NCBI GenBank assembly: GCA_964528575.1 | Contig: CAZGTQ010000163.1 | Span: 1 to 28,348 of the forward strand | Direction of reading: 5' to 3' | Length of the DNA stretch: 28,348 nt | Source of the DNA: CAZGTQ01 sp964528575 | GTDB taxonomy: Bacteria > Planctomycetota > UBA1135 > GCA-002686595 | In this document: positions 16,053 to 23,198 of the stretch, one piece after another | Position numbering within the stretch: the stretch's first letter is position 1 | Layout of the letters: each line of letters begins with the position of its first letter | Position numbers and translations under genes: made by a program | Notes under the pieces: model-generated | Told to the model about the DNA's origin: nothing | Seen by the model: only the letters and a program-made list of their open reading frames with translations | The model's database searches: none

Positions 16053-17807
16053 GACGGACAGCGCGATCGTCAGCGGCAGCCCGACCTGGATGAAGTCGCG
16101 GTAGCGGTAGTCGCCGGGGCCCATGACCATCGCGTTCGCCTGGTGCGCGACCGGCGAGAGGAACGCGAGGTTCGCGCCGACGACGACGGCCATGAGGAAC
16201 GGGCGGTCGCTCGCTGCGGTCTCGTGCGCGAACGACATCGCGATCGGCGTCATGATCACCGCCGACGTGACGTGGTTCATCACTTGCGTCAGCGCGACCG
16301 TCGCGATGAGCAGCAGCGCGAGCAGGAACCGCGGCGAGTCGCCGGCGGCTCCGAGCCCGCCGATCCAGGCGGCGAGGTCCGCGCCGAGCCCGTGCCGCTC
16401 GAACGCGTAGCCGAGCGAGAGCATGCCGCCGATCAGGATCAGCACCGACCAGTCGATCTGGTGGCGCAGGTCCTCGGCGTTGACCGTCCGCGTCAGGACC
16501 AACAGGACCGCGCCGAGCGTCGCCGCCACGGGCAGCTCCATCCACTTCATCGCGGCGGCGACCAGCACGAGCGCGAGCACGACGACCGTCGTCACCGCGC
16601 CGCGCCCGATCGGCTCGCTCGCGACCTCGCCGAGGATCAGCAGCTCGCGGTTGCGCCGGATGCGCGCGATGTCGGGCTCGTGACCCTGCACGAGGAGCGC
16701 GTCGCCCAGCTCGAGCCGCGCCGTCGAGATGCTGCGCGGCTGGACGTCGCCGTGCTTCGACAGGCCGAGCACGTTGAGGCCGCTGCGCGCGCGGAACTCC
16801 GACTCGGCGAGCGAGCGGCCGATCAGCGACGAGCCCGCCGGCACGACCGCCTCGACGAGCTGGACGTCGGACGCGGTCAGGCGCATGTCGCCGACGTCGA
16901 CGTGCTTGCGCTCGCTCAGCCCGAGTTGTTGGCGCACGCGCACGATCGCCTCGGGCTCGCCCTGCAGGATCAGCGTGTCGTCGCCGCGGATGCGGTTGTA
17001 CGGTCCGGGAGCGGCGATCGAGTCGTCGCCGGAGCGCGCGATCCCGAGCACGCTGATGCCGTTCTGCTCGAACAGCTCGACCTCGGCGACCGTCCGGTTG
17101 ATCAGCGTGCTGTTCGGCTCGACGAGCACCTCGGACACGAAGCGCGGGACCTGGTAGTGCTCGGTCAGGCTCTCGCCGACGCGCTTGGTCGGCAGGAGGC
17201 GCCGCAGCGGGCTGAGGAAGTACGCGCAGCCGACGACGAGGAAGACGCTGCAGAAGAGCGTGAACTCGAACAGCTCGAACGGTACGCCCTCGTTCTTGCG
17301 GATCGCCTCGTTGATGGCGATGTTCGTCGAGGTCCCGATCACGGTCAGCATCCCGCCGAGCAGGCTGCCGAACGACAGGGGCATCAGGAGCCGCGACACG
17401 GGGACCCGGCACTGCCGGCTGACCGCTCCCAGGACCGGGATCAGGGCGGCGACGACCCCGGTGTTGCTCAGGATCGAGGACAGGATCCCGGCGACGAGCG
17501 TCACGCGCAGGGCCAGCCAGGCCTCGCCGCCCCCGTCGCGCACGAGCAGCCGCTGTCCTATACGCTCGGCGACCCCGCAGCGCGTCATCGCATGCCCGAA
17601 GACGTACATCGACGCGATCAGGACGATCGCCGGCGACGAGAAGCCCGCGAAGGCCTCCTCGACCGTCAGACAGCCGGTCGCGGCGAGCACCAGCACGACC
17701 AGCACCGCCACGAGGTCGTAGCGGAGCGCGTCCGTCACGAATAGGAGCAGGCTGGCGACCAGCGTGGCGAGCACGATGGCGCGGTGCTCGAGCACGAGCA
17801 TGAGCAT
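16008..17807 (-). CDS. SLC13/DASS-type permease with two TrkA-C (RCK_C) domains
   Basis: A 599-residue inner-membrane transporter of the ArsB/NhaD-DASS superfamily. The N-terminal membrane half carries the SNT motif (114-116) and GTSTN (158-162). The C-terminal half has MNHVTSAVIMTP, the matching Asn-Thr element of the second repeat. Between them lie two soluble TrkA-C domains (about 222-297 and 316-386), each with the usual LIGRSLAESEFRARSGLNVLGL-like pattern. Such proteins move sulfate, dicarboxylates or other anions with Na+ or H+; the soluble domains may bind a regulatory ligand. The substrate cannot be read. ATG 17807 is shown; ATG 17801 is also possible. It is transcribed divergently from mcsB across a 157-base gap. 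Confidence 0.92.
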   Translation of the reverse strand: MLMLVLEHRAIVLATLVASLLLFVTDALRYDLVAVLVVLVLAATGCLTVEEAFAGFSSPAIVLIASMYVFGHAMTRCGVAERIGQRLLVRDGGGEAWLALRVTLVAGILSSILSNTGVVAALIPVLGAVSRQCRVPVSRLLMPLSFGSLLGGMLTVIGTSTNIAINEAIRKNEGVPFELFEFTLFCSVFLVVGCAYFLSPLRRLLPTKRVGESLTEHYQVPRFVSEVLVEPNSTLINRTVAEVELFEQNGISVLGIARSGDDSIAAPGPYNRIRGDDTLILQGEPEAIVRVRQQLGLSERKHVDVGDMRLTASDVQLVEAVVPAGSSLIGRSLAESEFRARSGLNVLGLSKHGDVQPRSISTARLELGDALLVQGHEPDIARIRRNRELLILGEVASEPIGRGAVTTVVVLALVLVAAAMKWMELPVAATLGAVLLVLTRTVNAEDLRHQIDWSVLILIGGMLSLGYAFERHGLGADLAAWIGGLGAAGDSPRFLLALLLIATVALTQVMNHVTSAVIMTPIAMSFAHETAASDRPFLMAVVVGANLAFLSPVAHQANAMVMGPGDYRYRDFIQVGLPLTIALSVLAVALIPLVWDFAL

Positions 17808-17848
17808 GGCTTCGGCCGGGCCGCGGCGGCAGGATGCCGATGGGGCGC

Positions 17849-17877
17849 TTCAGCCGCAAGCCGAGGGGGGCTAAACT
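17849..17877 (+). promoter_or_regulatory. Putative promoter for mcsB
   Basis: TTCAGC (17849-17854) and TAAACT (17872-17877) are separated by 17 bases in the divergent gap 17808-17964. The TAAACT box is the only A/T-rich hexamer in a very GC-rich stretch. The -35 match is poor, so this is tentative. Confidence 0.3.
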
Positions 17878-17964
17878 CGGGATCGGAACCCGCCGTCGCC
17901 GGCCGATCGTCGTGCGCACGGGGGCTCGTCATGGAGGCGTGGGCCACCGGTCCGCGCGCGACGC

Positions 17965-19071
17965 GTGAGCTCTTCTCTACCGGACAACCAGCACTTCGCG
18001 GAGCGCCTGGGCGAGTGGGTCCAGACGGGCGGACCCGACCACGACGTCGTGGTCTCGTGCCGCACGCGCCTGGCGCGCAACCTCGACGGCTACCCCTTCG
18101 TCTCCAAGCTGACCTCCGACCGCGCGTCGGAGCTCGCGGAGCGAGTCCACGCGCTCCTGCGCGAGCATTGCCTGGACGGCGGGACGGTCTGGGTCTCGAT
18201 CGCCGAGGCGCCGGTCGTGCTGCGCCTGCTGCTGCGCGAGCGCCACCTGGCGAGCCGCGACCTCGCGCCGAGCGACGGCCGCCGCGAGGTCGAGCCGGGG
18301 CGCGCCGTCGCGTTCGGCCGCTCCGAGACCGTCTCGGTCATGGTCAACGAGGAGGACCACCTGCGCCTGCAGGGGCTCTCGTCCGGCTTCGATCTCGACG
18401 GCGCGTGGCGCCGCGTGCGCGACCTCGACCTCGAGCTCGAGGGCTCGGTGCAGTACGCGCACTCCGAGCGGCTCGGCTACCTGACCGGCTGCCCGACGAA
18501 CGTCGGCACGGGGCTGCGCGCGAGCGTGATGCTGCACCTGCCCGCGCTCGGGATGGTCAAGCGCGAGCTCGAGAAGGTCTTCAACGCCGCGCAGCGCACC
18601 GGGCTCGCTGTGCGCGGCATGTATGGCGAGGGGAGCAAGGCGGCCGGCGACTTCTATCAGATCAGCAACCAGGTCACGCTCGGCCGCACCGAGCAGCAGC
18701 TCATCGACGACTTGAAGGCGCTCGTGCCGAGCATCGTCGACTACGAGCGGCGCGTGCGGCGCGTGCTGTTCGACGACCAGCGCAGCTCGCTCGAGGACCG
18801 CATCAGCCGCTCGTGCGGCATGCTGCGCACCGCGCGCGCGTTGACGACCGAGGTCGCGCTCCAGCACCTCTCCAACTTGCGCCTGGGCGTGTGCCTGGGG
18901 CTGCAGAACGCCGTCCAACTGGCGGACCTCGGCGTCTACGCGATCCAGATCCAGAAGGGCCACATCCAGGCCCTCTCGCGCACGAGCCCGTCCGCGGAGC
19001 TGCTGCCGGTCGACGAGCGCGACCGTCTGCGCGCGACGTTCCTGCGCCAGCACTTCGCACAGGCGAAGTAG
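17965..19071 (+). CDS. mcsB: Protein-arginine kinase McsB
   Basis: A 368-residue ATP:guanido phosphotransferase that phosphorylates arginines on proteins. In Firmicutes this marks proteins for ClpCP degradation. Visible features are the nucleotide-binding SCRTRLARN (31-39), the catalytic acidic pair in VNEEDH (E129/E130), the reactive-site Cys176 in LTGCPTNVGTGLRASVMLHLPAL, and the C-terminal phosphoarginine-sensing motif RDxxRA as RDRLRA (352-357). The last motif separates McsB from metazoan-type creatine or arginine kinases. GTG 17965 is the only reasonable start that leaves a normal McsB N-terminus. No mcsA (zinc-finger activator), ctsR or clpC flanks it, unlike the Firmicute operon. The following gene starts 38 bases downstream. 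Confidence 0.96.
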   Translation: MSSSLPDNQHFAERLGEWVQTGGPDHDVVVSCRTRLARNLDGYPFVSKLTSDRASELAERVHALLREHCLDGGTVWVSIAEAPVVLRLLLRERHLASRDLAPSDGRREVEPGRAVAFGRSETVSVMVNEEDHLRLQGLSSGFDLDGAWRRVRDLDLELEGSVQYAHSERLGYLTGCPTNVGTGLRASVMLHLPALGMVKRELEKVFNAAQRTGLAVRGMYGEGSKAAGDFYQISNQVTLGRTEQQLIDDLKALVPSIVDYERRVRRVLFDDQRSSLEDRISRSCGMLRTARALTTEVALQHLSNLRLGVCLGLQNAVQLADLGVYAIQIQKGHIQALSRTSPSAELLPVDERDRLRATFLRQHFAQAK

Positions 19072-19109
19072 CGTTCAGCGCGGCGGCGGCGCCGGCCGAT
19101 GGAAGGGGG

Positions 19110-19739
19110 ATGTCCCGGGCCCGAGGACTCGCTCCGTTCGCCGCGCTCGCGCTCGCCGCGCTCGCCGCGCCCGCCGCGCCCGTGACGCCGGCTGCGCCGG
19201 CTGTGCCGGCTGCGCTCGCCGGCGACCCCGACGAGCGGCCCGCCGCGCGCGTCGCGGTCGACTCCGGCCGCGCGACGTTGTACGAGGGCGAGGCGCAGCG
19301 CGCGCTCGTGCCGAGCGAGCGTCCGCACCGAGTCGCCGGGGCCGGACGCCTCGTGCTCGGACCGGGCGCCCGCGCGGAGCTCTCCTGGCCGCGGCGCGCG
19401 AGCCTGCGTCTCGCCGGACCGGTCGAGATCGCGTGGGGCGCGGACGGCGCGGACGCGCTCGAGGCGCGCGTCGACGCGGGCGGGACCGTCCAATGGGAAG
19501 TGCGCGCTGGCCGCGCGCGGATGGAGCTCGCCGACTTCGCGCTCGACGCGGGCGTCGGCGTCGTCGCCCTGCGCGGCAAGCCCGGCGGAGCGGTCGACGC
19601 GGTGCACCACGGCGGCGAGGCGGTGCGCATCCGATCGCTCGTCGCACGCCCGCCCGCGACGTGGCCCGCGCGCCTGCGCGCCGGCGGGCGCGTGCGACTC
19701 GAGCCGGTGCGCGAGGACCGCGCGACTCCGGCGCGCTGA
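19110..19739 (+). CDS. Small secreted protein, possibly FecR-like
   Basis: A 209-residue protein with an N-terminal Ala-rich signal peptide (about 1-38, likely cleaved after AALAGD). The rest looks beta-rich: short alternating strands such as RLVLGPGARAELSW and GTVQWEVRAGRARMELADFALDAGVGVVALRG. That pattern recalls FecR-type domains, which in full form pair with ECF sigma systems, but I see no sigma or anti-sigma partner, so the family link is weak. ATG 19110 directly follows a purine run GGAAGGGGG (19101-19109), which is a little close for a standard ribosome binding site. Inside the signal peptide, three copies of a 9-base unit encode Pro-Ala repeats. It may be co-transcribed with mcsB and ends 7 bases before the convergent CBS gene. 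Confidence 0.7.
   Translation: MSRARGLAPFAALALAALAAPAAPVTPAAPAVPAALAGDPDERPAARVAVDSGRATLYEGEAQRALVPSERPHRVAGAGRLVLGPGARAELSWPRRASLRLAGPVEIAWGADGADALEARVDAGGTVQWEVRAGRARMELADFALDAGVGVVALRGKPGGAVDAVHHGGEAVRIRSLVARPPATWPARLRAGGRVRLEPVREDRATPAR
19187..19213 (+). repeat. Three tandem 9-base repeats in a signal peptide
   Basis: GCCGGCTGC, GCCGGCTGT and GCCGGCTGC run head to tail (19187-19213) and are in frame, coding the Pro-Ala-Ala/Pro-Ala-Val part of the signal peptide of the small secreted protein. Slippage could change its length by whole triplets. Confidence 0.75.
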
Positions 19740-19746
19740 GCGGCTC

Positions 19747-20190
19747 CTACGCCTGCTCGGCGTCGTTGCCCTGGATGTACTGGGTCAGGGCCTCGAGCTC
19801 GCCCTCGGCGAGCCGCAGGTGCGCGTAGAGCAGGTCGCGGAAGCTCAGCATCCCGAGCACGCGGCCGTCCTCGACGATGGGCAGGTGGCGGATGTGCCGC
19901 GTGCGCATCTCGCTCGCCACCCGGTCGATGCGCTGATCGGGCGTCGCGACGTAGAGGTCGGACGTCATGTGGTCGCGCACGAGTGCGGCCTGGGGCGCGA
20001 GGCCCTGGACGACGACGCGCGTCATCAGGTCGCGCTCGGTGAACATGCCGGTCGGGCGGCCGGCCGGGTCGACGACGAGCACGGCGCCGACGTGGCGCTC
20101 GGCCATCAGGCGCGCCGCTTGGAGCGCGTCGGCGTCCTGATCGACGGTGACGACGGGCTTGCCGGTCAGGATCTCGCGCAGCACTCTCAC
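19747..20190 (-). CDS. Two-CBS-domain protein
   Basis: A 147-residue soluble protein consisting of a CBS pair (about 8-65 and 73-132) and a short acidic helical tail (EGELEALTQYIQGND). Segments MAERHVGAVLVVDPAGRPTGMFTERDLMTRV and MRTRHIRHLPIVEDGRVLGMLSFRDLL are textbook CBS wording. Such stand-alone pairs usually bind adenine nucleotides and act as energy or redox sensors, but the target is unknown. GTG 20190 is used; it lies 25 bases after the stop of the HAD-like gene, so the two are likely one transcript. Confidence 0.9.
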   Translation of the reverse strand: MRVLREILTGKPVVTVDQDADALQAARLMAERHVGAVLVVDPAGRPTGMFTERDLMTRVVVQGLAPQAALVRDHMTSDLYVATPDQRIDRVASEMRTRHIRHLPIVEDGRVLGMLSFRDLLYAHLRLAEGELEALTQYIQGNDAEQA

Positions 20191-20215
20191 GCCGTGAGTG
20201 TAGCGCGGATCGGCG

Positions 20216-20839
20216 TCAGAGCGCGAGCGCGCCCTCGGCGTCGAGCACGTGCCCGATCGCCGAGGCGAGGTCGGGGGCGACGAGGTCGGGGTCGACGTCG
20301 TAGGTGCCGTCGCCGAGGCCGAGGCCCGTGCGGACCGCGGCGAGTCGCAGGCCGGCGCGCCAGCCGGCGACGAGCTCCAGCGAGCTGTCGCCGATCACCC
20401 AGCTCTTGCCGAGCTCGATGCCGTCGAGGTGGGCCGCCTGGTAGAAGATCCCGGTGTTGGGCAGCATGAACACGGAGTCCGCGCGGCGGCCCTCGACGCC
20501 TTCGGGATGGTCGACGCAGGCGTAGAAGCGGCGCGGCGGGACGCCCTGGCCGCGCAGGTGCCCGTCCACGCCGTCGCGCACGCGCTCCCACGTCCCGAGG
20601 GTGATGCGCCCGCGGGCGACGGCGTCCTCGTTCCCGATCAGGTAGACGTACCAGCCTGCCCGGTGCGCGCGGAAGAGCGCGTCGGTCGCGCCCGCGAGGA
20701 ACTGGACGTCCTCGAAGCGCGCGCAGTAGCCGCGCTCGGGCAGCTCGAGCAGCGTGCCCCAGCGGTCGACGAACAGGCCGCGCGGGCGCTGGCGAAACCC
20801 GGGGAGCGGCCCGGCGGGGAAGGACTGGTGGCGAGACAT
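20216..20839 (-). CDS. HAD-IIIA/GmhB-like protein with degraded catalytic motifs
   Basis: A 207-residue protein that aligns along its whole length with histidinol-phosphate/heptose-bisphosphate phosphatases (GmhB type): GLFVDRWGTLLELPERGY, then the NEDAVARG segment in place of TNQSGIARG, CVDHPEG in place of the zinc-loop CPHHP, and VIGDSSLELVAGWRAG. Key residues differ. In motif I the nucleophile D25 is kept but the general acid (usually Asp two on) is W27. The motif II Thr is G69. The motif III Lys appears to be L126. The second Asp of motif IV is E155. The other Cys residues of the zinc site are missing. It is therefore probably not an active phosphatase and may bind a ligand or partner. 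ATG 20839 fits the family N-terminus, although the frame stays open upstream through two repeats. Confidence 0.8.
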   Translation of the reverse strand: MSRHQSFPAGPLPGFRQRPRGLFVDRWGTLLELPERGYCARFEDVQFLAGATDALFRAHRAGWYVYLIGNEDAVARGRITLGTWERVRDGVDGHLRGQGVPPRRFYACVDHPEGVEGRRADSVFMLPNTGIFYQAAHLDGIELGKSWVIGDSSLELVAGWRAGLRLAAVRTGLGLGDGTYDVDPDLVAPDLASAIGHVLDAEGALAL

Positions 20840-20850
20840 GCGGCACTCTT

Positions 20851-20909
20851 CGATTGGCTCGGCCGTTCGGCCGAGGAGCGGATCGACTGGCTCGGCCGTG
20901 CGGCCGAGG
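20851..20909. repeat. Two 26-base repeats, each with a hairpin, upstream of the HAD-like gene
   Basis: Copies at 20851-20876 and 20884-20909 differ at only two bases. Each holds the inverted repeat CTCGGCC/GGCCGAG. The copies are 33 bases apart, exactly 11 codons, and in the frame of the HAD-like gene (minus strand) they read LGRTAEP twice. The nearer copy starts 12 bases before that gene's ATG. They could be a structured 5' leader, an upstream coding extension, or protein-binding sites shared with the divergent glycosyltransferase. The remaining gap, 20910-21096, shows no gene; TATGAT at 20965-20970 is a possible -10 box for the plus strand but has no good -35 box. Confidence 0.75.
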
Positions 20910-21096
20910 CGCGGAACGGCGCGGACGCCTCCCTTCTCGGATTTCCCCGGCCGCACTTGAGGACTATGATCCGCGTTCGATCGGCATCCGCTGGATCCGC
21001 CGGACATCGAGAAAGGCTTTCGAAGAAAATCGCGCCACCGCGCGCTCCTTTCCGCCCACGCCGCCGCCGCGAAGCCGCCGCATCGAAGCACCCGCC

Positions 21097-22221
21097 GTGC
21101 GCGTCGCACTCCTCGTCGATCCTCTGACGCTGCGGACCAAGGGCGGCTCGCACGCGCCGCAGTTGGCGCAGGAGTTGCTCGGCCGCGGCCACGTCGTGCG
21201 CGGTTTCGGTGCGCCGCCCGGCACCATCCCGCACTCGCGCGAAGCGGTCGGCGAGGCCGACGGCGAAGCCCGCGTGAGCGCGCGCCTGGCGGGCTTCCGC
21301 GCCGACGTGCTCGTCTCGTACGACGCGCTCTCGCCCGCCGCGTGGCTCGGCGCGCGCACCGCGCGCAAGCAGCGCAGCGCGCTCGTGCTCGTCGAGGGAG
21401 CGGTGCCCGCATCCGCCGTCCCGTGGCCGCAGCGCGTGCTCCAGTCGATCGGCGAAGCGTTCTGGGGCCGCTACGTGCGCGAGACGGCGCGGCGCGTCGT
21501 CGCGCTCGACCCCGTCGCGCGCGACAAGGCGTTGCGGGAGGGCTTCTCGTCGCAACGCGTGTCGATCCTGCCCGAGGGTGTCGACACGACGACGTTCCGA
21601 CCCGGCCTGACGTCGAGCCTCGCCGCGAGCCGCCGCATCCGCGGGCGCATCCTCCTGTACGCGGGCCCGCTCGAGCTGCGGCGCGGCGTCGAGACGCTGC
21701 TGCTCGCGTTCGGGCGCACGGTCGGCCAGCGCGAGGACTGGACGCTCGTGCTCGCCGGCGACGGGAGCGCGGGGCCGCGGCTACGGGCGGTCGCGGACCG
21801 CATCGGGATCGGCGCGCGCGTGCACTACATGCCGCGCCCGCGGGTCGAGGAGCTGCCCGGCCTGATGGGGGCGAGCACGCTGTTCGCGATCCCCGCGCTC
21901 GACGACGCGCCGCGCGGCCGCCAGGTGGTGCGCGCGATGGCGTGCGGCCTGCCCGTGCTCGCCTCGGACCTGCCGCGCCTGCGCTACTTCGTCGACGACG
22001 GCCTCACCGGCCTCGTCGCGCCGCCCGGCGACCTCGCCGCGTGGACCGCGCTGCTCAGCCGCGCCGCGACGGCTCCCGAGGCGCGCCGGCGCTGGGGCGA
22101 GCGCGCGCGCTCGGTCGCGGTCGAGCGCTTCGCTTGGCCGGGCATCGCCACGGCGTTCGAGGCGATGCTGACCGACGTGGCCGCCGAGCGCGCGCCCGGC
22201 GCCGCGCCGGCGAAGGCGTGA
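21097..22221 (+). CDS. Glycosyltransferase family 4-like protein
   Basis: A 374-residue GT-B fold enzyme. The N-terminal half has RVALLVDPLTLRTKGGSHAPQLAQELLGRGHVVRGFG, a typical acceptor-domain opening with the Gly-Gly loop. The C-terminal half has ILPEGVDTTTFRPG, RILLYAGPLELRRGVETLLLAF, LVLAGDGSAGPRL and RAMACGLPVLASDLPRLRYFVDDGLTGLVAPPGD, the GT4 donor domain. The catalytic EX7E element of retaining GT4 enzymes reads APRGRQVVRAMACG, with no Glu at either expected position, so activity or mechanism may differ. Sugar donor and acceptor are unknown. GTG 21097 is used because it opens exactly at the first beta strand. The gene is convergent with the STAS-PilZ gene 28 bases on. Confidence 0.85.
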   Translation: MRVALLVDPLTLRTKGGSHAPQLAQELLGRGHVVRGFGAPPGTIPHSREAVGEADGEARVSARLAGFRADVLVSYDALSPAAWLGARTARKQRSALVLVEGAVPASAVPWPQRVLQSIGEAFWGRYVRETARRVVALDPVARDKALREGFSSQRVSILPEGVDTTTFRPGLTSSLAASRRIRGRILLYAGPLELRRGVETLLLAFGRTVGQREDWTLVLAGDGSAGPRLRAVADRIGIGARVHYMPRPRVEELPGLMGASTLFAIPALDDAPRGRQVVRAMACGLPVLASDLPRLRYFVDDGLTGLVAPPGDLAAWTALLSRAATAPEARRRWGERARSVAVERFAWPGIATAFEAMLTDVAAERAPGAAPAKA

Positions 22222-22249
22222 GCGGCGAAGGCGTGACCGGCGGGCTGCG

Positions 22250-23074
22250 TCAGTCCGTCGTCGCCTTGCGCAGCTCGTCCTTGAGGAACGCCAGGTCCTC
22301 GGAGTACTGCTGCACGGCGCTGCGCGTCTCGTCGTCGATCTCGGTGAAGCTCGCGCCGATCTTGACGCCCTCGGAGCGCTCCTCGACCTCGTCGATCGTG
22401 ACGACGGCCTCGCAGTGGCCCTTCTGGAGCAGCGGCAGGCGGAACTTGACCTTGAGCTCCGTGCCGATCGAGAGCATCTGCGCCATCTCGAACGGGCTCA
22501 GCTCGGTGTTGCCGCCGGCCCACGTGAAGCGCACGCCGTCGGCGTCGAGACCGGCCATGCGGCCGATGCCGCGCCACGAGCCGCCGAACGTGTGACCGTG
22601 GACGGGGTTGGCCTTCGCGCTGCGCTTGTCGGCGGGCACGAAGTGCTCGACCAGCTTCTTGTCGACGGGGGAGAACAGGATCGCGGTCTCGTCCTCCTCC
22701 CAGTCCGCCGTCGCCTGCTGCTCGCGAGCCACCCTCTCGGCGACGACCGCTTCGCCGGCCGCTTCGTCGGTGTCGTAGATCGGCACGACCCGGTCGAGCC
22801 CGACCTTCTCGATGATGTCGCGGCAGAACGACGACGGCCGCGAGATGACGAGCTTGCCGCCCTTGGCGTTGAGCGCCTTCGACGCCTTGATGATCGCACC
22901 GAGCGCCGTCGAGTTGATGAACTTCACCAGCCGCAGGTTGAGCACGACGTGGACGACGCCGGCGGCGACGAGCCCGTCGATCTCCTTCTGCAGGTGCGGG
23001 CAGTAGAAAGTGTCGAACTCTCCCCGCAGGTGCAGGATGCTGAAGCTGTCGCGAGGCTCGACGGTGATGTGCAT
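22250..23074 (-). CDS. STAS-PilZ fusion protein (anti-sigma-antagonist-like)
   Basis: A 274-residue two-domain protein. Residues about 1-112 are a STAS domain: HITVEPRDSFSILHLRGEFD at the start and KFINSTALGAIIKASKAL, where Ser55 or Thr56 is the expected phosphorylation site of anti-anti-sigma factors. Residues about 140-250 look like a PilZ domain (GGSWRGIGRMAGLDADGVRFTW and EGVKIGASFTEIDDETR), but the c-di-GMP signature RxxxR...(D/N)xSxxG is not intact, so binding of that nucleotide is doubtful. A helical tail follows. It should switch partners depending on phosphorylation. It is divergent from a SpoIIE-type phosphatase gene with 124 bases between starts, which suggests that enzyme dephosphorylates it. 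No anti-sigma kinase is in the window. Confidence 0.88.
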   Translation of the reverse strand: MHITVEPRDSFSILHLRGEFDTFYCPHLQKEIDGLVAAGVVHVVLNLRLVKFINSTALGAIIKASKALNAKGGKLVISRPSSFCRDIIEKVGLDRVVPIYDTDEAAGEAVVAERVAREQQATADWEEDETAILFSPVDKKLVEHFVPADKRSAKANPVHGHTFGGSWRGIGRMAGLDADGVRFTWAGGNTELSPFEMAQMLSIGTELKVKFRLPLLQKGHCEAVVTIDEVEERSEGVKIGASFTEIDDETRSAVQQYSEDLAFLKDELRKATTD

Positions 23075-23116
23075 TCCGGGCTCCGCAGGGCGTGGACGAG
23101 CAGAAGTAGCGGCCCG

Positions 23117-23144
23117 ATTGTGCGGCGGCGGAGAAGGACGGCAA
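23117..23144 (-). promoter_or_regulatory. Possible promoter of the STAS-PilZ gene
   Basis: On the minus strand TTGCCG (23144-23139) and CACAAT (23122-23117) are 16 bases apart in the divergent gap 23075-23198. The boxes are only partial matches to consensus. On the plus strand, TAGACT (23186-23191) lies so close to the ATG at 23199 that a transcript from it would be almost leaderless; I see no good -35 box for it. Confidence 0.28.
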
Positions 23145-23198
23145 GGATTTTCTCGGTTGCCATCGGGGCCTCCAGCGGCCCTGGATAGACTTCGCTCC

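Noticed and set aside
17808..17964. A short mcsA-like or leader peptide gene before mcsB, for example from ATG 17931
   Set aside because: That frame gives no zinc-finger or UVR motif and runs out of frame through mcsB; the gap is too short for a real McsA.
22209..22236. 13-base direct repeat GGCGAAGGCGTGA around the glycosyltransferase stop
   Set aside because: Two copies only, offset 15 bases and duplicating the stop region; likely a small local duplication with no further structure.
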